This document shows, in pieces, positions 25,084-33,543 of a DNA stretch of 64,000 nt. Position numbers and translations under genes: made by a program. The notes under the pieces were generated by a model. The model made no database searches and was not told where the DNA came from. It saw only the letters and a program-made list of their open reading frames with translations. Source of the DNA: JAWPMV01 sp039819665 (GTDB lineage: Bacteria; Bacteroidota; Bacteroidia; J057); assembly GCA_039819665.1 (NCBI GenBank), contig JBCBRM010000041.1:1-64000 (forward strand), read 5' to 3'. Each line of letters begins with the position of its first letter. Positions within the stretch are counted from its first letter, which is position 1.

Positions 25084-25656
25084 GTGTTTGAGCATCAACT
25101 AAAAAAAGCCTTTGACCCCTATTATAAAGCTCCTATTGAGTCCTGGATAAAATTTGAGAATCATGCCGAGGAAGTCTTTTATAAAAAGAAACAGATCATC
25201 AAGGAATCAAATTGCGTTGCACACTATGGGTATTTTTTGTTGAAAGGAGCAGTTGGGAGCTTTGTGTGGAAGAAAAATACCTATGCTTGCCTGGATATAT
25301 ATTTGGAAAATAGCTTTTTCGGAGATGACTATTCTTTAACTATGGGTGAAGCTTCTCCTTTGGAAATAATGGCTCTTGAGGATGCCCAACTCCTACGGAT
25401 CCATCGATCAAAAATTGAACAGCTCAAGGAGTCATCCATCGGAAAAATGCTTTTCCTGGTAGGCGAACAAAAGGATAATGCGAAAAAACAGCACCAGCAA
25501 ATCGCCTTAATGACCCAAACGGCAGAGGAACGATATCAGCATATACTCGAGAAGCAACCGGATTTGCTAAGACGCATTCCTCAAAAACACATCGCCTCCT
25601 TACTCGGCATTACCAGCCAAAGCCTCAGCAGAATTAGACGTAAATTTCGCCAATAG
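25084..25656 (+). CDS. Crp/Fnr-family transcriptional regulator
   Basis: A regulator with a degenerate beta-roll (about 20-120) and winged helix ending IPQKHIASLLGITSQSLSRIRRKF. Start is uncertain: GTG 25084 gives a normal N-terminus (VFEHQLKKAF), while GTG 25027 would add 19 residues and overlap the methyltransferase. No ligand motif is visible. The gap to the downstream outer-membrane protein gene contains an 8-base inverted repeat with an 11-base spacer, a candidate operator. Confidence 0.8.
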   Translation: MFEHQLKKAFDPYYKAPIESWIKFENHAEEVFYKKKQIIKESNCVAHYGYFLLKGAVGSFVWKKNTYACLDIYLENSFFGDDYSLTMGEASPLEIMALEDAQLLRIHRSKIEQLKESSIGKMLFLVGEQKDNAKKQHQQIALMTQTAEERYQHILEKQPDLLRRIPQKHIASLLGITSQSLSRIRRKFRQ

Positions 25657-25701
25657 CGTTTTTTTACCCTATGGTAACTCTTTCGTCCGTATAAACAAGA
25701 A

Positions 25702-25728
25702 TATTTGTCTCAACATAAACGACAAATA
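25702..25728 (+). promoter_or_regulatory. Candidate operator, TATTTGTC-N11-GACAAATA
   Basis: A perfect 8-base inverted repeat (25702-25709 and 25721-25728) ends 11 bases before the start codon of the beta-barrel gene. The half-site also occurs at 3413-3420 near another Crp gene, and the same architecture occurs at 29914-29940. A position this close to the start suggests repression, or that transcription begins further up. Confidence 0.5.
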
Positions 25729-25738
25729 ATTCTTTACA

Positions 25739-26338
25739 ATGAACAGACTAAGCACAGTACTCCTCTTTTTGCTTTTGGGCATCCAATTCAGCTTTGCCCA
25801 AAGCCCAACAGCAAACCAATCCGAGAATATCAGGCCTTTCATCGCCTATGAATTTGGAGAAGCAGCCTTCAATAAATTCCAATCCCTTTCTGGTGAAATA
25901 GGTATCCGTTTCCCCAATGACCACATGCTGAGGCTCACCCATATGAACGTCCAATTTACCGAGGGCCATCTGTCTAGTGATTTTGCAGTGGTTGTAAAAG
26001 GAGAAGATGTAGAAGGGAGTTTCTTTGGATTCGAGGCTTTCTATGACCTGCCGGTATTTTGGAAAGGCTTTTATATAAGTCCTTCTTTGGGCTACTATCG
26101 AAATGATTACAAGCACCTCGTTTTGGAGGAAAGCCTTGAGAAAAGATCCTTTACCCTCGGAGCTGCCATTAGCTATCGAGAAACCAATATCTTTGGAGTA
26201 AAAGGCCTCTATTATACGCTATCTCTTCCCATGAGAACTCATGCAAATCCTATCAAACGAACGAATTTGGGAGATACAATTATCATGGGTAACAGCTTCG
26301 ACAGCAATATCTGGTTTTTTGTAGGCTACGAATTTTAA
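25739..26338 (+). CDS. Secreted protein, probable small outer-membrane beta-barrel
   Basis: A 199-residue protein with a signal peptide (MNRLSTVLLFLLLGIQFSFAQ). The rest alternates polar and hydrophobic residues in strand-like runs (FKGFYISPSLGYYRND-like, FTLGAAISYRET, IWFFVGYEF) and ends with phenylalanine, as outer-membrane barrels do. An eight-stranded barrel would fit the length. Function unknown. It lies behind a Crp-family gene with a strong inverted repeat in its leader and is closed by an intrinsic terminator. Confidence 0.65.
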   Translation: MNRLSTVLLFLLLGIQFSFAQSPTANQSENIRPFIAYEFGEAAFNKFQSLSGEIGIRFPNDHMLRLTHMNVQFTEGHLSSDFAVVVKGEDVEGSFFGFEAFYDLPVFWKGFYISPSLGYYRNDYKHLVLEESLEKRSFTLGAAISYRETNIFGVKGLYYTLSLPMRTHANPIKRTNLGDTIIMGNSFDSNIWFFVGYEF

Positions 26339-26389
26339 GTATATACTAGAATACCAGCTCCTGAATGAATGCAAGAACTTCTTGATTTG

Positions 26390-26425
26390 TGCGGGAGTTG
26401 GTCTATCAACTCCCGCATTATTTTG
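26390..26425 (+). terminator. Intrinsic terminator
   Basis: TGCGGGAGTTG (26390-26400) pairs perfectly with CAACTCCCGCA (26407-26417) over a 6-base loop and is followed by TTATTTTG. It ends the beta-barrel transcript. Confidence 0.85.
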
Positions 26426-26487
26426 AAAAACTCCTAGCCTGAGATCACGCAATTATCTAACTTGTATTTCCGAAGGTATCTAACATC

Positions 26488-27144
26488 ATGAAACACATCC
26501 ATTCTCTCCTGCTCCTTTTAATTCTCCATTTCTCTTGTCCTGCACAAGAACTTTTTGAAGACAGAGTAGATCATTTCATCGATAGCTTGAAAGCTAGCTA
26601 TGGGGAAAACTTGAGAGATTCTATTTGGCCACATTTACGAAATGACTTTCCGACCTACATCACCCAGGCAAGATTTGGGAATTATACCTATATAGACGTA
26701 CACGGAGATAGCATCCAATTAGATGATATTCACACTCCCCTATTCGTTCAGGCCACTGCTTCCTGGTGCAAACCCTGCAAAGCAGAAATACCAGCCTTAA
26801 ACGAATTGGCTCAAAAATATGAGAATAAAGTAAGCTTTCTCTTGTTTACCCATGACGCTCAAAAGGCAGCCTTGAGACTGAGTGCGAAGCTTCACGAAAA
26901 TATTATTGTGATTCCTTCTGAGAAAAATTCATTCGCGACTAGCATCGTGAAAATGGAAACCGGCAACTTCAAGCACATTCTATCCTTTCCCACGACTTAT
27001 TACACAGACAAGCAGAGAGTCATCCAATCTGTTTTTAGAGGCGGGCTCATCGTCACAAAAGATCAGACCGCTGAAGATATATATAATTTTACCGTCCAAA
27101 TGATATCAGAAAAGCTGGATGAAATTTTAAAAGATAGGGAATAA
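26488..27144 (+). CDS. Secreted thioredoxin-like (TlpA/redoxin) protein
   Basis: A 218-residue protein with a signal peptide (about 1-19, ending CPAQ) and a thioredoxin fold with the active pair Cys94-Lys-Pro-Cys97 (ATASWCKPCKAEIPAL) and the cis-proline region SFPTTYYTD. Members of this group reduce or isomerise disulfides in the periplasm, for example in cytochrome c maturation. The N-terminal 70 residues before the fold are not recognised. A truncated ATP-grasp gene starts six bases after its stop. Confidence 0.85.
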   Translation: MKHIHSLLLLLILHFSCPAQELFEDRVDHFIDSLKASYGENLRDSIWPHLRNDFPTYITQARFGNYTYIDVHGDSIQLDDIHTPLFVQATASWCKPCKAEIPALNELAQKYENKVSFLLFTHDAQKAALRLSAKLHENIIVIPSEKNSFATSIVKMETGNFKHILSFPTTYYTDKQRVIQSVFRGGLIVTKDQTAEDIYNFTVQMISEKLDEILKDRE

Positions 27145-27150
27145 AAAACC

Positions 27151-27453
27151 ATGAGAATAATTTACTGCGATAGTGTCCTTGACCCTAAAGTTATTGGGCC
27201 TGATTACGAGGAAGAGCTTCAGGCAGCTCGCAAAGCGGGATTCGATTTTTCCTTGATGAGTTTTGAAGAATTGGCAGAGGGAAATCTGGCAAAATCCCTG
27301 AGACATGTAAGGGCAGCTGAACACAGAACTCCTAGCATATATCGTGGCTGGATGATCATGGAACTCGGAGATGGACAGGTAGCTGGTCTTCCTAATCATG
27401 CAGATAAGGCTAAATTTTATGAGGACTTAGCTGAAAGAATAATCTCCGCTTAA
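27151..27453 (+). pseudogene. Internally deleted ATP-grasp family protein
   Basis: Only 100 residues. The first 65 (MRIIYCDSVLDPKVIGPDYE ... IYRGWM) match the N-terminal domain of DUF4343/R2K-type ATP-grasp ligases, and the last 33 (MELGDGQVAGLPNHADKAKFY) match the end of the same proteins, as I recall the family. The 180 or so residues of the ATP-binding core between them are missing, with the join at YRGWM-IMELGDG. The frame is preserved, so a protein can still be made, but it cannot be an ATP-dependent ligase. Clean in-frame deletion is the simplest explanation. Confidence 0.6.
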
Positions 27454-27609
27454 GGCCCATTCAAAATCCTAATATCAATTTGGAACAAATCAGCAGAGAA
27501 TTTGAACGAGAGATTATAGAAAATGAAGAGGCTGCATTTCCCCAAAAACAGCTTCATCTAAAAACACCCTTGAAAGGCTTATCGAATCAGCCTGGGATTT
27601 TTAAAAATT
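27454..27609 (+). pseudogene. Possible gene remnant
   Basis: A frame with no start codon reads NPNINLEQISREFEREIIEN and later HLKTPLKGLSNQPGIFKN before a stop at 27609. The composition is protein-like, but I do not recognise it. It may be the end of a gene lost together with the ATP-grasp core, or chance. Confidence 0.25.
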
Positions 27610-27683
27610 GAGCCCATTCTACTTTAAGATGATTTTGGGTGTATCTTGAAATCCTGAAACGATTCGGATTTCAACTGTCAATC

Positions 27684-28301
27684 ATGAAATACATCCTCTC
27701 ATTTGTGTTAAGCATCCTTTTTTTCGCCTGCAATCCCCCTCAGGAAAAGAAAGAAGCTGCAGGAGAAATTCTAGCTGAAACGATCATACAAAAGGAAGAG
27801 GTACATCCAGAAACATCAAAAAAAGAAGCTTCAATTCCACAAGCAAAAAAAATAAAGCTGGATTCCGTTTTATCGGAGGAATTAGATGATTACCTCACCG
27901 ATCTTAGAGAAGGAGTACTCGGGCTTTGCTGTCATGATGGATTGGTGGTTCAGTTGAATTATGATTATTTCGAGAAATCTATCGAAATGTTTGACGTAAA
28001 TGGGCTGAAAAAAGAGAGGGAGGTTTACCAAGGGGGAAATTCATTCTTCAAAAGATACTTCAATGATCATCCCAAGGTCATGGGATGGGACCTTTCCGGA
28101 CGTATTGTCGATAATGAAGCCATCCTAAATGGAAACATTCGTATTGGGATGTCCAAAACTGAACTTTTGACTCAACTATATGAGACAAGTCCTTTATTTA
28201 AGGAAATCATTCAACTGGATATTTCTACTGACGAAATGGGAGATACTTACACTTCCTTTCGCTTTGATGGAGATTCGCTTAAAGAAATTCTCTTTGAGTA
28301 G
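27684..28301 (+). CDS. Hypothetical lipoprotein
   Basis: A 205-residue predicted lipoprotein. The start ATG 27684 gives MKYILSFVLSILFFAC with the lipid-modified Cys16; the open frame runs 15 codons further up without reason to be used. After a charged linker (about 20-65) comes a compact domain with two adjacent cysteines (GLCCHDGLV) and GNIRIGMSKTELLTQLY, a pattern seen in small periplasmic proteins of the SmpA/BamE-like kind ('G-M-T-K-x-E-V'). That resemblance is weak. Function unknown. Confidence 0.6.
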   Translation: MKYILSFVLSILFFACNPPQEKKEAAGEILAETIIQKEEVHPETSKKEASIPQAKKIKLDSVLSEELDDYLTDLREGVLGLCCHDGLVVQLNYDYFEKSIEMFDVNGLKKEREVYQGGNSFFKRYFNDHPKVMGWDLSGRIVDNEAILNGNIRIGMSKTELLTQLYETSPLFKEIIQLDISTDEMGDTYTSFRFDGDSLKEILFE

Positions 28302-28366
28302 AACTATGAATATGAGCAAGCTTTATTAAGCTAACCAAGAATGATACAATGCCTTTCTCCTAAAAC

Positions 28367-28876
28367 ATGGCTATATTAGGTACAAAGGACCGAGATCGGA
28401 TCTTTTCAAAGCCTTATCTTCTGAATTTGATCCGAAAACTCAAAAATCATGATCCTTTCATCGCAAAAGAGATACAGCAACTCTTCTATGCCTCTTATCT
28501 GGTCGAAGCGAAGCTCCTGGGAGCAAAGGAATTTCCGCCTTTAAACCGAAAACTGAAGGGCTACCAAGAAACCGAAACCGATTTTTATGGCTTTCATAAA
28601 GGGGAGGAAATAGCCGGCATAGTAGAACTGACCCTGGAGAAAGATCGAATCGAAATCGACAGTCTGGTAGTACATCCGGATCATTTTCGACAGGGGATCG
28701 CTCAGCAGTTACTAGAATTTGTGCTGAATAGCTTAGATTACACTTTTTTTCGGGTAGAAACAGGTGCAGAGAATGAGCCAGCAATTCGGCTCTATAAAAA
28801 ACTGGGCTTCGAAGAAGAGCGTCAATGGGATACCTTTTTCGGAATTCGGAAAGTCAGTTTTGTACTGAGAAAATAG
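28367..28876 (+). CDS. GNAT-family N-acetyltransferase
   Basis: A 169-residue acetyltransferase. EIDSLVVHPDHFRQGIAQQLLEF is motif A with the acetyl-CoA-binding RQGIA loop, and VETGAENEPAIRLYKKLGFEEER is motif B of the Gcn5 fold. The N-terminal 60 residues are less typical. Acceptor unknown. It stands alone with about 60 to 110 bases on either side. Confidence 0.85.
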   Translation: MAILGTKDRDRIFSKPYLLNLIRKLKNHDPFIAKEIQQLFYASYLVEAKLLGAKEFPPLNRKLKGYQETETDFYGFHKGEEIAGIVELTLEKDRIEIDSLVVHPDHFRQGIAQQLLEFVLNSLDYTFFRVETGAENEPAIRLYKKLGFEEERQWDTFFGIRKVSFVLRK

Positions 28877-28987
28877 CTCTGCGCTTTTATTAACAATTTG
28901 CTTCTATAGTCGTTTGACACTATAAGAGGTCTACTTGGGACTTCTGTAATAATTCTACGCTCATCCGGCGTAAACAATCAGGAATGC

Positions 28988-29854
28988 ATGGCCAGCAATT
29001 CTTTGTTTAGGGAAAACGTACGAATTATGAATCTCCAGAACCTTCTGAAGACCCCTTTTCCAAGACCGAGGTGGAATAAGAAGAATTTGTTTTGGCTCAT
29101 ACTGATCGGCATGAGCTGCAGCCTCTTCATTATCCTATTCAAGCCTTTTGGGATCGAGAATGTAAACAATCAATGGTATTATGATCTCGTGATCTTGAGC
29201 ATGGGGATTGTATTCATTAGCTCCTACCTCTTTATCGCGGCACTTGTACCGAGCCTCTTTCCAGCATTATTTAAAAACTGGACACTCGGCAAAGCCATTT
29301 TCTGGTATGCCCTGGTAATGCTATTCACGGGAGGTGGCTTGTTTCTGTATAAAAGTTTCCTTGCAGGATTTAGTGATTTTACCCTGAGTGAGTATTTTTT
29401 CTTCCTGGGGCGAACAGCTTTGATTGCATTAACGGTCTCATTCTTTTCTTTGGGTCTTTATCAATACCTAAATCGAAAATCACTCAACAGTATCTCAAGC
29501 CAGGAAGAATACCTACTGAATACCTCTCAGGGAAAAGCCATTCGTATACATCCTCGGGACATCCTCTACATCAGCAGCGATGATAATTATGTGGATATTC
29601 ACTACCTCAAAGATGGCCAAAGAAAAAAAGAGGTGCTGCGAGCCAGCCTCAAAAGTATAGAAGCCCAGCTCGTCAATGCCATGACTCCCATGTATCGCTG
29701 TCACAGAGGCTATCTCATCAATGTAAATCGCTTTAGTATCCAGAATAGCAGCAGCAGAAACATGCTCTTATCGCTCAATGGATATGAAGATGAGGTACCC
29801 GTTTCCCGTCAATATGTAACCAACCTAAAAAAGCTCCTGTCCATTGACCCCTAA
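28988..29854 (+). CDS. Membrane-bound LytTR-family regulator
   Basis: Four membrane segments (about 30-170) precede a LytTR DNA-binding domain (about 185-285: ILYISSDDNYVDIHYL, MYRCHRGYLINVNRF). It has no receiver domain, so it must sense through its membrane part. Two starts are possible, ATG 28988 and ATG 29027 (MNLQNLLKTPF); the second puts the basic segment directly before the first membrane helix. A TATAGT-N8-ACTATA inverted repeat (28905-28924) upstream may be an operator. The next gene, 100 bases on, has a repeated CATTTGT element and may be its target. Confidence 0.85.
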   Translation: MASNSLFRENVRIMNLQNLLKTPFPRPRWNKKNLFWLILIGMSCSLFIILFKPFGIENVNNQWYYDLVILSMGIVFISSYLFIAALVPSLFPALFKNWTLGKAIFWYALVMLFTGGGLFLYKSFLAGFSDFTLSEYFFFLGRTALIALTVSFFSLGLYQYLNRKSLNSISSQEEYLLNTSQGKAIRIHPRDILYISSDDNYVDIHYLKDGQRKKEVLRASLKSIEAQLVNAMTPMYRCHRGYLINVNRFSIQNSSSRNMLLSLNGYEDEVPVSRQYVTNLKKLLSIDP

Positions 29855-29900
29855 ATGCTGCCAACTCGCCACATAGCTAGATAAAGGCGTGTAAATCAAT

Positions 29901-29940
29901 CATTTGTTTGATTCATTTGTGGAAAGTCAAATCACAAATG
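29901..29940 (+). promoter_or_regulatory. Candidate operator, CATTTGTG-N11-CACAAATG
   Basis: A perfect 8-base inverted repeat (29914-29921 and 29933-29940), preceded by a direct copy CATTTGT at 29901-29907, 13 bases upstream. It ends 15 bases before the start codon of the cupin gene. The architecture (8-11-8) equals that of the element at 25702-25728. Both a Crp-type dimer and LytTR direct repeats could explain it. Confidence 0.5.
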
Positions 29941-29955
29941 TTTAATCAATACCCT

Positions 29956-30765
29956 ATGAAAAATTTGCTGGCCGCATTCCTGATCCTTCCTTTTTTACTT
30001 CATATTTCTCCTGCATGGGCTCAACCCATGCTCAAGGAGGAAAAGAAAAAAGAAATTAGTGCTGCTGAGATCATCCAAAGCTATGTAGCGGATTATCGCT
30101 ATGATCGATATGCTTCCGAACCTATGACCTTTGGCATCGAAATTCCGGATCAAGGCATATGGACCGTAGAAATTAGCGGAGAGAAAACTGCTGATGAATA
30201 CGAAGTATTACTGAGTGAGGGCATGCCGAAAACAAAGACCTTTATCTACAAAATAGAAGCGGAAACTCTCCAAGGAATTTACGAAGGAAATCTCAATGCT
30301 CTCACAGCTCAGGGAAAGGCATTCTCCGGAGATTACACGCCCATGAGCATCTACATGATGGAAGGTTTCGAACCAAGTATGGAAGTCTACAACAAGATCA
30401 ATCCCTTTTCCTTCCATTTCTGGACCAAAGGTTTTCCCGAGATCGTTCCGTTTGGAGAAGGATTGACACGTAGGGCGCATGGATCGAATTTCGTTGTCTT
30501 CTATTATGAGGAAGGACTGCGAACTGCCTGGTATCGCGTACTTCCTCAGGAAAAAGTTCGACATGATCCCCGCGAACAAGCCATGCCCTTTCCGATGATG
30601 GTAGTTGGGATTAAAGGTACGACCGAAGGAGAAGTGGATGGGAAAAGAGTTACGCTTCCAGAAGGAAATACCCTCTTTATTCCGCCCAATGTTCACCACA
30701 AGTGGTGGAACGAAACAGATGAAGCTACAGAGGCGATTCTGATTATGTTTGGAGACGGGGCTTAG
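29956..30765 (+). CDS. Secreted SCP2-like/cupin two-domain protein
   Basis: Start ATG 29956 gives a normal signal peptide (MKNLLAAFLILPFLLHISPA, cut after WAQ). Residues about 35-140 resemble an SCP2-type sterol-carrier domain (GIWTVEISGEKTADEYEVLL, then GIYEGNLNALTAQGKAFSGD), and about 200-265 form a cupin barrel (GTTEGEVDGKRVTLPEGNTL, PPNVHHKWWNE, with His-His as metal ligands). The first cupin motif lacks the usual histidines. A secreted lipid-binding plus cupin combination is unusual. Control by the LytTR protein upstream is possible. Confidence 0.6.
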   Translation: MKNLLAAFLILPFLLHISPAWAQPMLKEEKKKEISAAEIIQSYVADYRYDRYASEPMTFGIEIPDQGIWTVEISGEKTADEYEVLLSEGMPKTKTFIYKIEAETLQGIYEGNLNALTAQGKAFSGDYTPMSIYMMEGFEPSMEVYNKINPFSFHFWTKGFPEIVPFGEGLTRRAHGSNFVVFYYEEGLRTAWYRVLPQEKVRHDPREQAMPFPMMVVGIKGTTEGEVDGKRVTLPEGNTLFIPPNVHHKWWNETDEATEAILIMFGDGA

Positions 30766-30828
30766 GGGAAATAGGACAGTACTGTGCCCTTTCCTAAGTA
30801 TGTAGAAGAAGTCGATTATATCGAATAA

Positions 30829-30884
30829 GAAAAAAAGTTCAAGTATCAAGCAAAAACTCAATTGAGCCTGATACTTGAACTTAA
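30829..30884 (-). terminator. Terminator between convergent genes
   Basis: AAGTTCAAGTATCA (30835-30848) and TGATACTTGAACTT (30869-30882) pair perfectly over 14 bases with a 20-base loop. The run of A before the left arm gives a T-tract on the minus strand, so it ends the VWA transcript; it may also stop the cupin transcript. Confidence 0.75.
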
Positions 30885-30923
30885 AGGTATATCAAAAGCT
30901 AAAAGCTTTTTCCCATAGACAAG

Positions 30924-32627
30924 CTAGAAATCAACATACTTTTCCAGTACTATCCCCGCTTCTATACTTGCACTAAATTTACGCGGACTCGCTCCTGCTA
31001 GTCGCACTGCCTCAACAACAAATTCATACTTGCCCGGCATCAGGACAATTTCTCGAGCCTCGCTTTTCGAACTACCCGAAATCCGTTTATTATAAATCGT
31101 CTTTCCATTAGAGCGGATCAGGACATCTATACTCTGGGACTTGCCTTCATGCTCTGCCCCGATTCGCAATTTGCCTGTTTGATAATCCTGCTTCAACTCC
31201 AGGCTTTCTCCCACTTTGATCTCGACCAGACTTTCCACATATTCCCAATCTTCTCCATGTATGTGTTGGGGCCTGTAGCGAACCTCATAGGTTCCAGGAC
31301 TTAGTTTTTCTGTGAGGGGATTTGAATTGGGAGAAGCATAGGTTCTGCCCCCGCCTACCGATTTTTTCTTTTCTCCATCCAAAGAGTTTACCTGAATCAC
31401 ACAATCCCAAAGTTCTCCATTATTAGTTGCCAGCACAGATAAATCTCCATATTCAAAATTATGAGAGAGCTCTAAGGTTTTTCTGGAGGTAACTTTTACT
31501 CCTTTGAAAGTATGCGAAGTAGCTGAACCTTCTATTTTCCCGGCGGAAAGGTGTACATCGTACACACCCGGACTTAGCTCTTCGATCAGGGGATTGCTAT
31601 TCTTGGAGAAATAAGTCCTTCCTCCAGCCACGCTTTTCCTTTCTCCTGCCGCCGTAATATTTACCACACAATCCCAGATTTCTCCGTTTCCGGATGTAAA
31701 AATCGAAAGCTTTCCTGCAGTAAAATCCAGTTCTACCTCTTTGATGCCCTCTTCAGGAACGATAAGCTCTCTTTCCCATATCGACTGAACCTCTGTACCT
31801 ATGGGAACCGCCTGAACATGATAGGTTCCCGGAGGAATTCGAAAAATGGCCGGATTGGTCTTCTCTTTTGTATAGGTTCTGAGAGAAGTAAAGTCTTGCT
31901 CCTCCCCTTCCCGATATATTTTCACAGAAGCATCATGAAGTTGACCATCCTTGCTCACCTTAACGCTCAGCCTTTCTGCTAAAAGTTCATTATCCAGCTC
32001 TACGGCGGTTTCCAGGGCTTCGCTCAATTCGGCACCATTTGCAGCATCCAGGTACTGTCCTTCTCCCGCTTCCGCTGCACACTGCAAAGCCAACTTATCC
32101 GACTCTCCTATATCAAAACCCACAATATGCAGGACGAAATCTACGCCGGCTTCTTTGGCAGCTTTTACCACCGCACATAAATCGCCTCCGCATGATTCTG
32201 CTCCATCACTGACTAGAATAATGGTAGCACTTTCCCCACTGAGCTTGAGTTTTTCAATCACCAGCAAAGCTGTATTTGCCAGGGGAGTTTTACCGACCGG
32301 ATTTATTCCAGCCAAAATTTGATTGATCTTTTCCCGATTTCCCACCTCTGCTTCCATAAACTGCTCAATGTCCTCGCAATCGCTTTTCCTTCTATGCCCA
32401 TAAGCTACCAGGGCAAGGGGCTGTTCATCATCCATCTTTGCAGTAAGGGATTTCACCACCGATCTCGCAATAGCAATTTTAGGTTTGCCATCTATCTGTC
32501 CCCACATGCTCCCACTCCCATCCATAATCAGAATGATGGGTTTGAGTTCCTCATCTATCTTCTCTTGTGCATGTAAAAAAGCCGGGAAACATAGAAGTAA
32601 TAAAAGGCTATAAATAATGGATTTCAT
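30924..32627 (-). CDS. Secreted von Willebrand factor A-domain protein with repeats
   Basis: A signal peptide (MKSIIYSLLLLLCFPAFLHA) is followed by a VWA domain (about 28-215) with a complete metal-ion adhesion site: DGSGSMWG, a Thr in KTPLANT, and DGAES. The DGSGSMWG variant is common in secreted VWA proteins of bacteria. The remaining 340 residues contain at least two related repeats of about 95 residues, each with GEIWDCVV/GELWDCVI, GGRTY and LSPGxYxV, probably beta-sandwich modules. The start at 32627 is chosen for the signal; an upstream ATG at 32657 adds ten residues. Likely a periplasmic or surface adhesion or scaffold protein. Confidence 0.85.
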   Translation of the reverse strand: MKSIIYSLLLLLCFPAFLHAQEKIDEELKPIILIMDGSGSMWGQIDGKPKIAIARSVVKSLTAKMDDEQPLALVAYGHRRKSDCEDIEQFMEAEVGNREKINQILAGINPVGKTPLANTALLVIEKLKLSGESATIILVSDGAESCGGDLCAVVKAAKEAGVDFVLHIVGFDIGESDKLALQCAAEAGEGQYLDAANGAELSEALETAVELDNELLAERLSVKVSKDGQLHDASVKIYREGEEQDFTSLRTYTKEKTNPAIFRIPPGTYHVQAVPIGTEVQSIWERELIVPEEGIKEVELDFTAGKLSIFTSGNGEIWDCVVNITAAGERKSVAGGRTYFSKNSNPLIEELSPGVYDVHLSAGKIEGSATSHTFKGVKVTSRKTLELSHNFEYGDLSVLATNNGELWDCVIQVNSLDGEKKKSVGGGRTYASPNSNPLTEKLSPGTYEVRYRPQHIHGEDWEYVESLVEIKVGESLELKQDYQTGKLRIGAEHEGKSQSIDVLIRSNGKTIYNKRISGSSKSEAREIVLMPGKYEFVVEAVRLAGASPRKFSASIEAGIVLEKYVDF

Positions 32628-32723
32628 CTCTGTATCTTTAGCCCACAAATTGAACACAGAAGTTATTTTTTGAAATCCCTCATATGAGGTAATCCCTTAG
32701 TTTTGCCATAAACTTTTACAGAC

Positions 32724-33074
32724 ATGAAAACCAAAAATCCTTTTTACACCCATCAGGAAGATGGAAACTTTGCCATTATTGCTCCCCTTGATAGCGAAGA
32801 ACTCCTGGAAACCTATTATCCATTTTTCGAGGAGCACGGCTATGAAGGAAACGGATATTGCTGGGAAGGGCATATCATTCAGATATTGGAGAAAGTAGAC
32901 AAAGATTTATTGGACCATATCGAATTTGATCCTGAGGGAGGAGGCTTTTACGCTTATGCGGATTCTGCAGCTAATCAGCAGAAATTTATGGAGATACTTG
33001 GACCTATTTTCTCTGATTTACATGTACTGGAGACTTACGTAACTTCTGCAGATAGAAGTCGTATCGACGATTAA
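32724..33074 (+). CDS. Imm51-like small protein
   Basis: A 116-residue acidic protein. The segment IEFDPEGGGFYAYADSAANQ followed by a helix resembles Imm51, an immunity family of polymorphic toxin systems. No toxin gene is nearby, so it may be an orphan or have a housekeeping role. A TAGTTTTG box (32698-32705) before it fits TAnnTTTG. An SRPBCC gene follows after 16 bases. Confidence 0.5.
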   Translation: MKTKNPFYTHQEDGNFAIIAPLDSEELLETYYPFFEEHGYEGNGYCWEGHIIQILEKVDKDLLDHIEFDPEGGGFYAYADSAANQQKFMEILGPIFSDLHVLETYVTSADRSRIDD

Positions 33075-33090
33075 TCGATATACCCACTTT

Positions 33091-33531
33091 ATGGAAAATA
33101 GCTACAGGACAACCTTCGAGATTCAATGCCCTCCTGAAAGGGTTTTCATAGCCATTAGTCAGGAATTGGGAGACTGGTGGGGAAAGCAGGACAAAGTCAT
33201 CGAAAAGGAAGGCACGATTTTCAAAGTTGCCTGGGGAGAACCCTGGTACCAATTCAAAGTGATTCATTTTGTCCCGAACCAGGAGATGAGCTGGGAATGC
33301 ATAGATGCCAATCAGAAGATAAACGGATTGAATGGGGTAGAAAAAGAATGGGTGGGGACGAAAGTTCGCTGGAAGTTGGAGGATTTAGGATCCAATCAAA
33401 GTCGGCTGAACTTTGAACATGAAGGCCTGGTACCCGATTTCCTCTGTTTTGATTTTTGTTCGGCTACCTGGGAACGTTTTCTTAAAGAAAGTCTGGTAAA
33501 TTATTTGGAAAGGGAATCATCAGACACTTAA
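33091..33531 (+). CDS. SRPBCC/AHSA1-like protein
   Basis: A 146-residue START-like protein: TTFEIQCPPERVFIAISQEL is the first strand and helix of the fold, GDWWG a common motif of the AHSA1 group, and the C-terminal helix ATWERFLKESLVNYLE closes the pocket. A ligand cannot be named. It sits between the Imm51-like gene and a Crp-family gene (12 bases downstream) and is probably co-transcribed with both. Confidence 0.75.
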   Translation: MENSYRTTFEIQCPPERVFIAISQELGDWWGKQDKVIEKEGTIFKVAWGEPWYQFKVIHFVPNQEMSWECIDANQKINGLNGVEKEWVGTKVRWKLEDLGSNQSRLNFEHEGLVPDFLCFDFCSATWERFLKESLVNYLERESSDT

Positions 33532-33543
33532 TTTCTTCTCTAT

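Noticed and set aside
32724..33074. Toxin-immunity locus around the Imm51-like gene
   Set aside because: No toxin, RHS or secretion-marker domain is found in the neighbouring genes.
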